Shown: positions 1 to 6,835 of the stretch, piece after piece
Layout: the number at the start of each line of letters is the position of its first letter
Numbering within the stretch: the stretch's first letter is position 1
Assembly: GCA_045544835.1 (NCBI GenBank)
Contig: JAZPZS010000186.1
Coordinates: 1 to 19,122 of the forward strand
Reading direction: 5' to 3'
Origin: UBA1189 sp045544835
Lineage (GTDB): Bacteria > Bacteroidota > Bacteroidia > Bacteroidales > Bacteroidaceae
Length of the DNA: 19,122 nt
Notes under the pieces: model-generated
The model's input: only the letters and a program-made list of their open reading frames with translations
Databases searched by the model: none
Told to the model about the DNA's origin: nothing
Program-made: the position numbers and the translations under genes

Positions 1-211
1 ATGCCTCCTGGATGATACCTTCCTTCACGTTCAAGGTGAGCTTACATGCGCCCTGCTGGGGTGCGCACCAACCGATACCGTGTGTCAAACCTGAGATGTC
101 CTTGATCTCTTTTGATTGTACCCACTTACCCTCTTCAGGTATGGGAGCGGGACCGTGGTTAGGACCCTTCTTTACAACACACATGTGTTCTACTTCATGT
201 GAATAAACCAT
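1..211 (-). CDS. NifU-like iron-sulfur cluster assembly scaffold protein, N-terminal part (cut by window edge)
   Basis: Reading the minus strand from the ATG at 211 gives 70 residues without a stop, running off the window. The peptide starts MVYSHEVEHMCVVKKGPNHG and contains GIGWCAPQQGACKLTLNVKEG around residues 45-64. I recognise this as the N-terminus of the NifU_N-type Fe-S scaffold proteins common in Bacteroidales and clostridia, which hold a nascent Fe-S cluster on conserved cysteines before handing it to apo-proteins in the cytoplasm. Cysteines at residues 49 and 56 are visible; the remaining ligands would lie outside the window. A well-formed promoter sits about 55 bases upstream. The family call rests on memory of homologues, and the plus-strand frame over the same bases is a shadow. 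Confidence 0.75.
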   Translation of the reverse strand, partial: MVYSHEVEHMCVVKKGPNHGPAPIPEEGKWVQSKEIKDISGLTHGIGWCAPQQGACKLTLNVKEGIIQEA

Positions 212-264
212 TGTTTTTTTTGATTTAATAAGTGAATGAAAATAAAATCTTCTATTTCGTGTGA

Positions 265-296
265 CAAATTTAGTGCAAGGCGAATGAAATTCCAAA
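265..296 (-). promoter_or_regulatory. Bacteroidota-type promoter for the NifU-like gene
   Basis: On the minus strand there is TTTG (293-296), then 20 bases, then TAAATTTG (265-272). This matches the -33 TTTG and -7 TAnnTTTG elements of the Bacteroidota primary sigma factor with about the expected spacing. The start codon at 211 lies about 54 bases downstream. It is the cleanest two-part promoter in the window. Confidence 0.7.
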
Positions 297-353
297 TTTA
301 TTTAACAATATTTTCTTCCTTGTCACTCGGCATCAGTTGAAAATTTATGTACT

Positions 354-725
354 CTACTTCAAAAATACGAAGAAGACAGCGGCAATGAGGCAACCGAAAG
401 CTGCGAAGTGATTCCACTGCAACGACTCGCCCTTGAAGAAGACGATGGTAAAGAGGGTGAAGATAGTAATAGAAATAACCTCCTGGATGACCTTGAGCTG
501 CATCAGTGTGAATGCACCACCATTTCCCACGAAACCGATACGGTTGGCGGGCACCTGGCAAGCATATTCGAAGAGTGCCAAGAACCAACTGATAAGGATG
601 ACGATGTAGAGCGGTGTGTTGTCAGAGATGAATTTCATCTGCTGTAGCTTGAGGTGTCCATACCAGGCGAAGGTCATGAAGATGTTTGAAACGATGAGCA
701 GTAAAATGGTTCCTATTCCGTGCAT
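354..725 (-). CDS. DMT-superfamily small membrane protein (DUF486 type)
   Basis: A 123-residue, very hydrophobic protein with four predicted membrane helices at roughly residues 3-22, 38-56, 83-101 and 106-122. Features typical of the DUF486 family are visible: the start MHGIGTILLLIVSNIFMTFAWYG and the middle QVPANRIG..GAFTLMQLKVIQE. The family is related to drug/metabolite transporters but is half-sized, so it probably works as an oligomer; no substrate is established. The length is normal for the family. It lies 58 bases downstream of ttcA on the same strand and could be co-transcribed with it. No convincing promoter of its own was seen, only an AT-rich leader. Confidence 0.85.
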   Translation of the reverse strand: MHGIGTILLLIVSNIFMTFAWYGHLKLQQMKFISDNTPLYIVILISWFLALFEYACQVPANRIGFVGNGGAFTLMQLKVIQEVISITIFTLFTIVFFKGESLQWNHFAAFGCLIAAVFFVFLK

Positions 726-783
726 TGTATTATAAATTTATATAAGTTTTTCTAACTATTCTTGGCTACGCAGCTCGCAACGG

Positions 784-1530
784 TCAATTGACTTTGGGTG
801 GCAGCAGCTCGGTCTGTACGTTGGTCATGCTTCCCCAAAGGTTGTAGCGTGCTTCGGGGTTGAGTTGGTCGAGGGTATGCAACACTTCGGCCATGCGGGA
901 GCGGTTAGAGTCGTGCTCGTGTGGACAGTTTTTCTGTTGCTTGCGATACTCGTGCAACTCGGCTAATCGGATGATATCCTTTTCCTCGATACGGCACAAG
1001 GGACGGATGATGGTCATGTCAAACTTGTTCATCTTCAAGGCCGGGGGCATGGTGGAGAAAGCGCCCTGGAAGGTCATGTTCATAAGGAGCGTGACAAGTA
1101 CATCATCCTGATGGTGTCCGAGGGCTATTTTGTTGCATCCAAGTGCCTTGGCGGTCTCGAAGAGTGCCTTGCGGCGATTCCATGAGCAGAGAAAGCAGGG
1201 TGACTTGCGGGTGTCGCCCGTAGCGTCAAATGAGGTTTCCACAATATACATCTCCACACCCAGGCTTTGGGCAAAGTCCGTCAAGTACAGCACATCGCTC
1301 TGATAGGGAATATTGGTCATCACCACATGAGCTGCCACAATAGTGAAACGCGGCTTGAGCACACGGGCACGAGCCGCCATCAATTCGAGTAGCGCCAATG
1401 AGTCTTTGCCGCCCGACACGGCGATGAGAATGCGGTCGCCCTCCTCAATGAGGTTGTACTCCGCTGCCGTTTTGTGAAACTTGTGGCGGAGACGATGTAG
1501 CAGTACTTCTTCTTCGGTCCGTTGTGCCAT
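784..1530 (-). CDS. ttcA: tRNA 2-thiocytidine(32) synthetase TtcA-like PP-loop ATPase
   Basis: A 248-residue cytoplasmic enzyme of the PP-loop ATP-pyrophosphatase family. The SGGKDS ATP-binding loop is at residues 39-44, a CFLC pair at 112-115, the GHHQDD motif at 138-143, and a third cysteine at 202 in NCPHEHDSNR. Two cysteines in a CxxC plus one distal cysteine is the [4Fe-4S] ligand pattern of E. coli TtcA (C122, C125, C222), which thiolates cytidine 32 of some tRNAs. TilS-type lysidine synthetases lack this pattern. Length is slightly shorter than E. coli TtcA. The gene diverges from the TPR/PD40 gene; a -7 box TAATTTTG lies 29 bases upstream of the ATG. Confidence 0.88.
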   Translation of the reverse strand: MAQRTEEEVLLHRLRHKFHKTAAEYNLIEEGDRILIAVSGGKDSLALLELMAARARVLKPRFTIVAAHVVMTNIPYQSDVLYLTDFAQSLGVEMYIVETSFDATGDTRKSPCFLCSWNRRKALFETAKALGCNKIALGHHQDDVLVTLLMNMTFQGAFSTMPPALKMNKFDMTIIRPLCRIEEKDIIRLAELHEYRKQQKNCPHEHDSNRSRMAEVLHTLDQLNPEARYNLWGSMTNVQTELLPPKVN

Positions 1531-1558
1531 GACTGGTTTATGATGTCAAAACAGGGGG

Positions 1559-1566
1559 CAAAATTA
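1559..1566 (-). promoter_or_regulatory. -7 promoter box for ttcA
   Basis: The minus strand reads TAATTTTG, matching TAnnTTTG, about 30 bases upstream of the ttcA start at 1530. No TTTG at the right spacing was found upstream, where the sequence is AT-rich, so only half of the promoter is supported. Confidence 0.45.
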
Positions 1567-1630
1567 CATCAAAATGTATAAAAAATTAAAAATGTAGCAA
1601 CTTTTGTGTCGCTAAACCAATAAAAATGCC

Positions 1631-1638
1631 TAACTTCG
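1631..1638 (+). promoter_or_regulatory. Possible -7 box for the TPR/PD40-NfeD-floA operon
   Basis: TAACTTCG resembles TAnnTTTG with one mismatch. A TTTG lies at 1603-1606, 24 bases upstream, somewhat further than the usual 19-21. If this is the promoter, transcription starts near 1645 and the true translation start is the ATG at 1656, not the in-frame ATG at 1626, which would precede the -7 box. Confidence 0.4.
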
Positions 1639-1655
1639 CCATATACAATAATGAC

Positions 1656-3104
1656 ATGGCAAAGATTATGTATGCAAAGATAGCAAGAAACATGATATGG
1701 GCAGTGCTGCTGTGCCTGAATGCTACAGCATTCGGACAAAGCCAGGCTCAAGCTAGAAAGTGGTTTACTGCCGGTGAGTATGCCAAGGCCAAGCCCGTAT
1801 TTGCACGACTGGTAAAAAGCAACCCTAAGAGTGGGAGCCTTAACTATTGGTATGGAGTATGCCTCAACGAGACGGGCGAGCATGATAAAGCCCTACCCTA
1901 CCTCAAGAAAGCGGTTGACAGTGAGGTGGAGAATTCCTTCCGATACATCGGTGACTATTATCTCGCCGACGGAATGTACCAAGAGGCACTAGACCATTAT
2001 GATATATACCTTGAAAAGGTGGATCCTACCGACAGCATGTTTGTCATATACACCCGCAAAGCGGAGAAGGTTAAGCACGAACTGAAGTTCTACAAAAGGG
2101 TACAGAAGGTGACCATCGTGGACAGCATCGTAGTACCCAAAAGCAAATTCCTCACAGCCTATAAGATGGGCAAAGAATGCGGTACCATCGGCAACGCACA
2201 AGAGATGCTGGGAGGTAACACGGCCGGCGAAGGCATGGCCTACCGCACGGAGATACGTGACAAGATATACTACAGCGATGTGAACGAAAACGGCGACATG
2301 CAGCTCTACATGTGCTACAAGATGCTGGACGACTGGAGCAATCCTGTAGCGCTTACTGGACTCCCCGAAGGCGACAACAACTACCCCTACCTGCTACCGG
2401 ACGGACTGACAATCTACTTTGCCAACAACAGCCCTAGCGGTATGGGAGGATATGACCTCTACGTGACTCGCTACAGTACGGAGAGCGACCGCTACCTCTT
2501 GGCTGAGAACCTCGGCATGCCCTTCAACTCAACCGCTAACGACTACATGATGGTCATTGACGAGGTGAACGGACTTGGATGGTTTGCTTCGGACCGTAAC
2601 CAGAAAGACAGCATGGTCTGCGTGTACACATTCATCCCTAGCCAAACGAAAGAGTACTACGACTATGCATCGACCGACTGGAATCAACTGAAGCAAGCTG
2701 CCGACATACGGAGTATCGCAGCCACGCAGACCGACAAAAACGCTGTGCGCAAAGCTCAGCAGATGCTGTTTAAGCTCAACCTCAACGTGCCCCAAGAGGA
2801 AGAAAAGGCATTCACTTTCGTCATCGACGACTTCACCGACTACCATGCCATAGACGACTTCAGAAGCGTCGAAGCACGCCACCTGTTCATCAACTGGGAA
2901 GCCAAGCAGGAATTACTGCAGAATATGGGGCAGCAACTCGAAGAGAAGCGCACACGCTACACGCAGGCATCGGCCAAAGAACGACGCAAGATGAGCGAAG
3001 AGCTGCAACGCATGGAGCAGCAGTACGAGGCACTGGAGAGTGAAGTTGACAACATGCCTATGGAGATAAGGAACCTCGAGATAAAGCATATTAGAAACAA
3101 ATAA
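1656..3104 (+). CDS. Secreted TPR protein with PD40-like beta-propeller segment and C-terminal coiled coil
   Basis: A 482-residue protein from the start chosen at 1656; an in-frame ATG at 1626 would add ten residues but overlaps the likely -7 box. A signal peptide covers about residues 1-28 (MIWAVLLCLNATAFG then QSQAQ). TPR-like helices follow to about 150 (RKWFTAGEYAKAKPVFARL, DKALPYLKKAV, YQEALDHYDIYLEK). A PD40-type propeller region at about 190-330 includes NYPYLLPDGLTIYFAN and GGYDLYVTRY. A charged coiled coil lies at about 410-470. This resembles Bacteroidota OmpA/PorE-like PD40 envelope proteins but has no C-terminal OmpA peptidoglycan-binding domain. It is followed after 12 bases by the NfeD-like gene, so a role at the membrane with NfeD/FloA is plausible but unproven. 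Confidence 0.8.
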   Translation: MAKIMYAKIARNMIWAVLLCLNATAFGQSQAQARKWFTAGEYAKAKPVFARLVKSNPKSGSLNYWYGVCLNETGEHDKALPYLKKAVDSEVENSFRYIGDYYLADGMYQEALDHYDIYLEKVDPTDSMFVIYTRKAEKVKHELKFYKRVQKVTIVDSIVVPKSKFLTAYKMGKECGTIGNAQEMLGGNTAGEGMAYRTEIRDKIYYSDVNENGDMQLYMCYKMLDDWSNPVALTGLPEGDNNYPYLLPDGLTIYFANNSPSGMGGYDLYVTRYSTESDRYLLAENLGMPFNSTANDYMMVIDEVNGLGWFASDRNQKDSMVCVYTFIPSQTKEYYDYASTDWNQLKQAADIRSIAATQTDKNAVRKAQQMLFKLNLNVPQEEEKAFTFVIDDFTDYHAIDDFRSVEARHLFINWEAKQELLQNMGQQLEEKRTRYTQASAKERRKMSEELQRMEQQYEALESEVDNMPMEIRNLEIKHIRNK

Positions 3105-3116
3105 CAATCAGCAACT

Positions 3117-3584
3117 ATGGACATCATTATCATTGCATCACTTATTATAGTCGGCATCGTGCTTATGGTAGTAGAGATGCTGCTTATTCCCGGATTTGGG
3201 ATATCGGGGCTCGGAGCCATCGCAGCATTCGGGTATGCCAACTACTACGCCTTTACGGAACTGGGTAATTTAGCGGGGTTCATCACCCTGTTTGCTAGCT
3301 TGGTGACAGCAATCTTCGTCATCATCTTCGTACTGCGCAGCAAAGCCATCGACAAACTAGAACTGAACAAGAAAATAGAGTCTACGGTGGCCACTGAGGC
3401 AAGCAAGCAGGTCAAGGTGGGCGATACGGGAGTAGCTATCACTCGGTTGGCCCTCATTGGCAATGCCCTCATCAATGACCATATCATTGAAGTGAAGTCA
3501 TGTGACGGATTTCTCGACGAGAACACTCCCATCATTGTGGAGCGTATCATAGAGAATGTCATCATGGTAAAGAAAAATGCATGA
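3117..3584 (+). CDS. NfeD-like membrane protein with C-terminal OB-fold
   Basis: A 155-residue protein with an N-terminal hydrophobic part of about three helices (residues 1-80) and a soluble C-terminal OB-like domain (about 90-155). The NfeD hallmark near the start is visible: VVEMLLIPGFGISGLGAI at about residues 18-35. The C-terminal stretch VGDTGVAITRLALIGNALINDHIIEVKS fits the NfeD C-domain pattern (GxxGxxxTxLrP.G.a...g..v.v.s). NfeD proteins pair with stomatin/flotillin proteins in membrane microdomains, and here floA follows after 34 bases, matching that known pairing. This is the short form without the ClpP-like serine protease domain. The preceding TPR/PD40 gene ends 12 bases upstream, so the three are probably one operon. 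Confidence 0.88.
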   Translation: MDIIIIASLIIVGIVLMVVEMLLIPGFGISGLGAIAAFGYANYYAFTELGNLAGFITLFASLVTAIFVIIFVLRSKAIDKLELNKKIESTVATEASKQVKVGDTGVAITRLALIGNALINDHIIEVKSCDGFLDENTPIIVERIIENVIMVKKNA

Positions 3585-3618
3585 TTCAATTTATTAATAA
3601 CTTATAATTCAAAAAACT

Positions 3619-4593
3619 ATGTCACCTTTTATTCTATTGGGAGTCGTGTTGCTGTTCGTGATGCTCTTCCTCTACTATTTCCCCATCATGCTTTGGTTCT
3701 CCACCAAGGTGTCGGGTGTGAAGATTTCTTTGTGGCAGCTCTTCCTTATGCGTTTCCGTAAAGTGCCGCCCAGTGTCATTGCTTCAGCCATGGTCGAAGC
3801 CCACAAAGCCGGGCTCAGCAACATCACCCGCGACGAGTTGGAAGCTCACTATCTTGCCGGAGGTCACGTGGAACGTGTGGTACATGCTCTCGTGTCAGCT
3901 TCAAAGGCAAACATTGACCTATCTTTCCAGATGGCTACAGCCATTGACCTCGCAGGACGCGACGTGTTTGAGGCTGTACAGATGTCCGTAAACCCGAAGG
4001 TGATTGACACGCCTCCTGTGACAGCCGTGGCCAAGGATGGTATCCAGCTCATAGCCAAAGCTCGTGTAACGGTGCGTGCCAATATCCGCCAGTTGGTAGG
4101 TGGAGCGGGTGAAGACACAATCCTGGCTCGTGTAGGTGAAGGTATCGTGTCGTCCATCGGTTCGTCAGAGAACCACAAGTCGGTACTCGAGAACCCCGAC
4201 AGCATATCAAAGCTCGTGCTCCGCAAGGGACTAGATGCTGGCACAGCCTTCGAAATTCTCTCCATCGACATCGCCGACATTGATATAGGTAAGAACATCG
4301 GTGCCACTCTACAGATGGATCAGGCCAATGCCGACAAGAATATCGCTCAGGCCAAGGCTGAGGAACGCCGTGCCATGGCGGTAGCTCTGGAGCAGGAGAT
4401 GAAAGCAAAGGCACAGGAAGCCCGTGCCAACGTGATACAAGCCGAGGCCGAAGTGCCCAAAGCTATGGCAGAAGCCTTCCGCAACGGAAACCTTGGCATC
4501 ATGGACTATTATCGCATGAAGAACATACAGGCTGACACAGCCATGCGCGACAATATAGCCAAGCCCGAGACACCGGCGAACAATGCGAAATAA
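3619..4593 (+). CDS. floA: Flotillin-like protein FloA
   Basis: A 324-residue protein matching the UPF0365/FloA family over its full length. An N-terminal membrane segment (about residues 3-30, PFILLGVVLLFVMLFLYYFP) is followed by the SPFH-like region with family signatures such as LWQLFLMRFRKVPPSVI, VNPKVIDTPPVTAVAKDGIQ, VTVRANIRQLVGGAGEDTI and VGEGIVSSIGS. An alanine/glutamate-rich coiled coil (about 235-285, AKAEERRAMAVALEQEM) comes next, then NGNLGIMDYYRMKNIQADTAMR near the end. FloA oligomerises at the inner face of the cytoplasmic membrane and scaffolds functional membrane microdomains, usually with an NfeD partner, encoded directly upstream here. A hairpin follows the stop. Confidence 0.95.
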   Translation: MSPFILLGVVLLFVMLFLYYFPIMLWFSTKVSGVKISLWQLFLMRFRKVPPSVIASAMVEAHKAGLSNITRDELEAHYLAGGHVERVVHALVSASKANIDLSFQMATAIDLAGRDVFEAVQMSVNPKVIDTPPVTAVAKDGIQLIAKARVTVRANIRQLVGGAGEDTILARVGEGIVSSIGSSENHKSVLENPDSISKLVLRKGLDAGTAFEILSIDIADIDIGKNIGATLQMDQANADKNIAQAKAEERRAMAVALEQEMKAKAQEARANVIQAEAEVPKAMAEAFRNGNLGIMDYYRMKNIQADTAMRDNIAKPETPANNAK

Positions 4594-4607
4594 GAATTTG
4601 TTGAATC

Positions 4608-4663
4608 AAGAGTGAATGGTGAAGAACTGAATCAGGCAAAGAGACGCTTCATTATTCACTCTT
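4608..4663 (+). terminator. Imperfect inverted repeat after floA, possible terminator
   Basis: AAGAGTGAATGGTGAAG (4608-4624) pairs with CTTCATTATTCACTCTT (4647-4663) except at two of three bases in the middle (GGT opposite ATT). The loop is 22 bases and a short T-rich stretch follows. It can form in RNA downstream of floA, so it may end the operon. The sequence also resembles the short AT-rich heptad-type repeats common between Bacteroidales genes. Confidence 0.4.
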
Positions 4664-4696
4664 ATTCTTTTACACTTAACTCTTCACAGCAAACTT

Positions 4697-5569
4697 ATGA
4701 GTACCTATTACGCACCCTCCGAACTCATCATCAATGAAGACGGTTCCGTATTCCACCTCCATGTACGTCCCGAGCAACTGGCCTCCAAAGTGATTCTCGT
4801 AGGCGACCCTGGCCGCGTGGCCACGGTAGCTGCACACTTCGATCTTATCGAGTGCGACATCACCAGCCGTGAGTTTCACACTATCACTGGTATGTATCAG
4901 GGCAAGCGCATCACCGTACTCTCTACAGGTATCGGATGCGACAACATCGACATTGTGGTCAACGAGCTCGACGCCCTTGCCAATATCGACTTCGAGAGCC
5001 GCACGCAGAAGCCCGAGTTCCGTCAGCTGGAGATGGTGCGCATAGGCACCTGTGGCGGTCTGCAACCCGACACTCCCGTAGGCACCTATGTATGTTCGCG
5101 CAAGAGCATCGGCTTCGACGGCTTGCTCAACTACTATGCCGGACGCAATGCCGTGTGTGACCTTCCCTTCGAGGAGGCCTTCACCCGCCACATGCAGTGG
5201 AACCCGCAGAAGGGCGCACCCTACGTCATCGACAACGATGCCGACCTCCTGACCCGCATCAATCAGGGCGACATGGTCGATGGTGTCACCATCTCGGCCG
5301 GCGGCTTCTTCGGTCCGCAAGGTCGCAAGCTACGCATACCGCTCGAAGACCCCGACCAGAACGAGAAGATCATGGCCTTCGAATATGCCGGCCATCGCAT
5401 CACCAATTTCGAGATGGAGGGTTCGGCCATTGCAGGCCTCTCCCGCTTGCTCGGGCACAAGGCTATGACCGTTTGCATGGTCATTGCCAACCGTCGTGCC
5501 AAGGAAGCCAATACCGGATACAAGAACAGTATTGACAACCTCATAGAGAAGGTTGTGGAGAGAATATAA
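4697..5569 (+). CDS. udp: Uridine phosphorylase-family nucleoside phosphorylase
   Basis: A 290-residue cytoplasmic enzyme of the PNP/UDP phosphorylase superfamily, which cleaves ribonucleosides with phosphate to base and ribose-1-phosphate. Visible motifs are GDPGR at residues 36-40 (phosphate site), RIGTCGGLQPDTPVGTYV at about 115-132, and NFEMEGSAIAGL at about 237-248, the ribose-binding E-M-E segment. The Bacteroidota members of this subfamily are usually annotated as uridine phosphorylase; base specificity cannot be read from the sequence. It is 103 bases downstream of floA across a hairpin, so it may have its own transcript. Composition is GC-rich and similar to its neighbours. Minus-strand frames over it are shadows. 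Confidence 0.85.
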   Translation: MSTYYAPSELIINEDGSVFHLHVRPEQLASKVILVGDPGRVATVAAHFDLIECDITSREFHTITGMYQGKRITVLSTGIGCDNIDIVVNELDALANIDFESRTQKPEFRQLEMVRIGTCGGLQPDTPVGTYVCSRKSIGFDGLLNYYAGRNAVCDLPFEEAFTRHMQWNPQKGAPYVIDNDADLLTRINQGDMVDGVTISAGGFFGPQGRKLRIPLEDPDQNEKIMAFEYAGHRITNFEMEGSAIAGLSRLLGHKAMTVCMVIANRRAKEANTGYKNSIDNLIEKVVERI

Positions 5570-5607
5570 TGTACCTCCTGAGAGCGTTCAAGCTATAGGG
5601 AGTTTAA

Positions 5608-5630
5608 GTATTAATTTTTATTTCTAATAC
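5608..5630 (+). repeat. Small hairpin just before the TTG start of the GAF gene
   Basis: GTATTA (5608-5613) and TAATAC (5625-5630) are perfect inverted arms around an 11-base AT-rich loop. The structure ends eight bases before the proposed TTG start, so it could affect initiation. It is short enough to be chance. Confidence 0.3.
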
Positions 5631-5637
5631 AACAGCC

Positions 5638-6132
5638 TTGGAACCCGCATTCACCTACACCATCACCGACAAAGCCACCCGTTACGAGCAGTTCATCACC
5701 GACTTTCTCCCCTACATCACCGACGAGCATGAGGAGGTGAGTGTACTGGCCAACACTACAGCCGCCCTGCGCCAAGCCTTCGGATGGTTTTGGATAGGCT
5801 TCTACCTTGTGCGCAACGGACAACTTATCTTGGGTCCATTCCAAGGCGATGTGGCCTGCTACCGCATCCGCCATGGCCGTGGTGTGTGTGGCACGGCATG
5901 GGCTAAGGCAACCACACAGGTAGTCCCCGATGTGGAGCAGTTTCCCGGCCATATCGCGTGCAGTGGCAGCTCACGCTCCGAAATTGTGGTTCCCCTCATC
6001 GTCGATGGTGAAGTACGCGGCGTACTCGATATCGATAGCGACCAACTGGACACCTTCGATGACACCGACCGCCACTACCTCGAGATTCTCTGCACCCATC
6101 TATGTCAAGCCATATATAATAAGGAGAGATAA
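5638..6132 (+). CDS. Free methionine-(R)-sulfoxide reductase, GAF domain
   Basis: A 164-residue single GAF-domain enzyme that reduces free methionine-R-sulfoxide in the cytoplasm. The three family cysteines are present at residues 74, 84 and 108, inside GPFQGDVACYRI, GRGVCGTAWA and FPGHIACSGSSRSEIVVPL. Their spacing (10 and 24) equals that of E. coli fRMsr (C84, C94, C118). The end LDIDSDQLDTFDDTDRHYLE is also typical. The frame has no ATG: an in-frame TAA at 5605 closes it upstream and the first usable codon is TTG at 5638, so a TTG start is proposed; ATT codons lie further upstream. It may be co-transcribed with the upstream phosphorylase gene. Confidence 0.9.
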   Translation: MEPAFTYTITDKATRYEQFITDFLPYITDEHEEVSVLANTTAALRQAFGWFWIGFYLVRNGQLILGPFQGDVACYRIRHGRGVCGTAWAKATTQVVPDVEQFPGHIACSGSSRSEIVVPLIVDGEVRGVLDIDSDQLDTFDDTDRHYLEILCTHLCQAIYNKER

Positions 6133-6194
6133 ACAAAACCCTACCCTATGCTGTTAAAGAGAAGGAAATAACCTTAACTTTAACAGCATATCTT

Positions 6195-6653
6195 ATGTCA
6201 CTCAAAACATTCCTCTTTCCCTCTTACGAAGACGAAAGTCCCGTCTACTCCACCGTACTGCTCGTCGCCCGCATCTTATTCGGCCTGCTCTTCCTCAGCC
6301 ACGGCTACGACAAGCTCATGAGCCACTCCACTATGGCAGCATTCTACCCCGACCCCATCGGTGTAGGCAGTTTCCTCTCCTTCTGGCTCACCGTCTTTGC
6401 CGAGGTCGTATGCTCCTTTGCCCTCATCTTCGGTTTGCTGCAGCGCATCGTCCTCATCCCCATGATCATCACCATGTGTGTAGCCTTCTTCGTCGTCCAC
6501 GGAGGCGATGCCTTTGCCGTCAAGGAACTCTCCTTCATCTACCTCATCGTCTTCATCGGACTTTACATCACGGGGCCAGGCAAATACTCCTTCGACTCTA
6601 CCATCGGCAACTATATACTGCTCAATAATCTCAAGAAACGAGAAAGTTTGTAA
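6195..6653 (+). CDS. DoxX-family membrane protein
   Basis: A 152-residue integral membrane protein with four hydrophobic helices at about residues 20-40, 60-82, 85-105 and 110-127. The DoxX signature is clear: ARILFGLLFLSHGYDKLMS near residues 26-44 and SFWLTVFAEVVCSFALIFGLLQR in the second helix pair. DoxX proteins are small quinone- or redox-associated membrane proteins of mostly unknown function, named for a subunit of an archaeal terminal quinol oxidase. The gene starts 63 bases after the methionine sulfoxide reductase gene, so an oxidative-stress context is possible but not demonstrated. No clear terminator was seen after it. Confidence 0.85.
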   Translation: MSLKTFLFPSYEDESPVYSTVLLVARILFGLLFLSHGYDKLMSHSTMAAFYPDPIGVGSFLSFWLTVFAEVVCSFALIFGLLQRIVLIPMIITMCVAFFVVHGGDAFAVKELSFIYLIVFIGLYITGPGKYSFDSTIGNYILLNNLKKRESL

Positions 6654-6669
6654 TCCCCTGCGTACTTTA

Positions 6670-6722
6670 CTCATAATTCATATTTCATAATTCATAATTA
6701 AAAGAATCTTTTCGTATCTTTG
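6670..6722 (+). repeat. 53-bp promoter-bearing intergenic repeat, copy A
   Basis: This stretch matches 12525-12577 at 51 of 53 positions. It contains heptamers TAATTCA/TATTTCA in tandem, followed by a conserved AAAAGAATCTTTTCG and the -7 box TATCTTTG (6715-6722). The two differences from copy B amount to a swap in the order of the heptamer variants. It lies about 110 bases upstream of the next gene. Confidence 0.75.
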
Positions 6723-6736
6723 ATGTAAACCTCGAA

Positions 6737-6782
6737 GATATTTTCACTCGCAGTGATAAATATCCAAGCAAGCTTGATATTT
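6737..6782. repeat. Overlapping inverted repeats between the two -7 boxes
   Basis: GATATTTTCACT (6737-6748) pairs with AGTGATAAATATC (6752-6764) with one bulged base and a three-base loop. AAATATC (6758-6764) can alternatively pair with GATATTT (6776-6782). The segment sits where copy A departs from copy B of the 53-bp repeat and looks like inserted material. Confidence 0.5.
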
Positions 6783-6804
6783 CTCGCTCGTTTTCGTATC
6801 TTTG
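6774..6804 (+). promoter_or_regulatory. Promoter of the TPR-HTH regulator gene
   Basis: TTG (6774-6776), 20 bases, then TATCTTTG (6797-6804). The -7 box matches TAnnTTTG perfectly and lies 31 bases upstream of the ATG at 6836. Confidence 0.6.
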
Positions 6805-6825
6805 TGCATAATAAAGATACGAAAA
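6791..6825. repeat. 13-bp inverted repeat around the -7 box
   Basis: TTTTCGTATCTTT (6791-6803) and AAAGATACGAAAA (6813-6825) are perfect inverted arms around the loop GTGCATAAT. The left arm contains most of the -7 box and the right arm would be in the 5' leader of the regulator mRNA. The mnmE leader at 12557-12606 has the same arrangement with longer arms. Confidence 0.75.
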
Positions 6826-6835
6826 GATTTTTTTA

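Noticed and set aside
12..206. 64-residue plus-strand open frame at the window start
   Set aside because: It is the opposite strand of the NifU-like coding sequence, which has family motifs and a clean promoter.
4676..5320. 214-residue minus-strand open frame over the phosphorylase gene
   Set aside because: It mirrors a GC-rich conserved gene whose plus-strand motifs are clear; shadow frames of this length are expected there.
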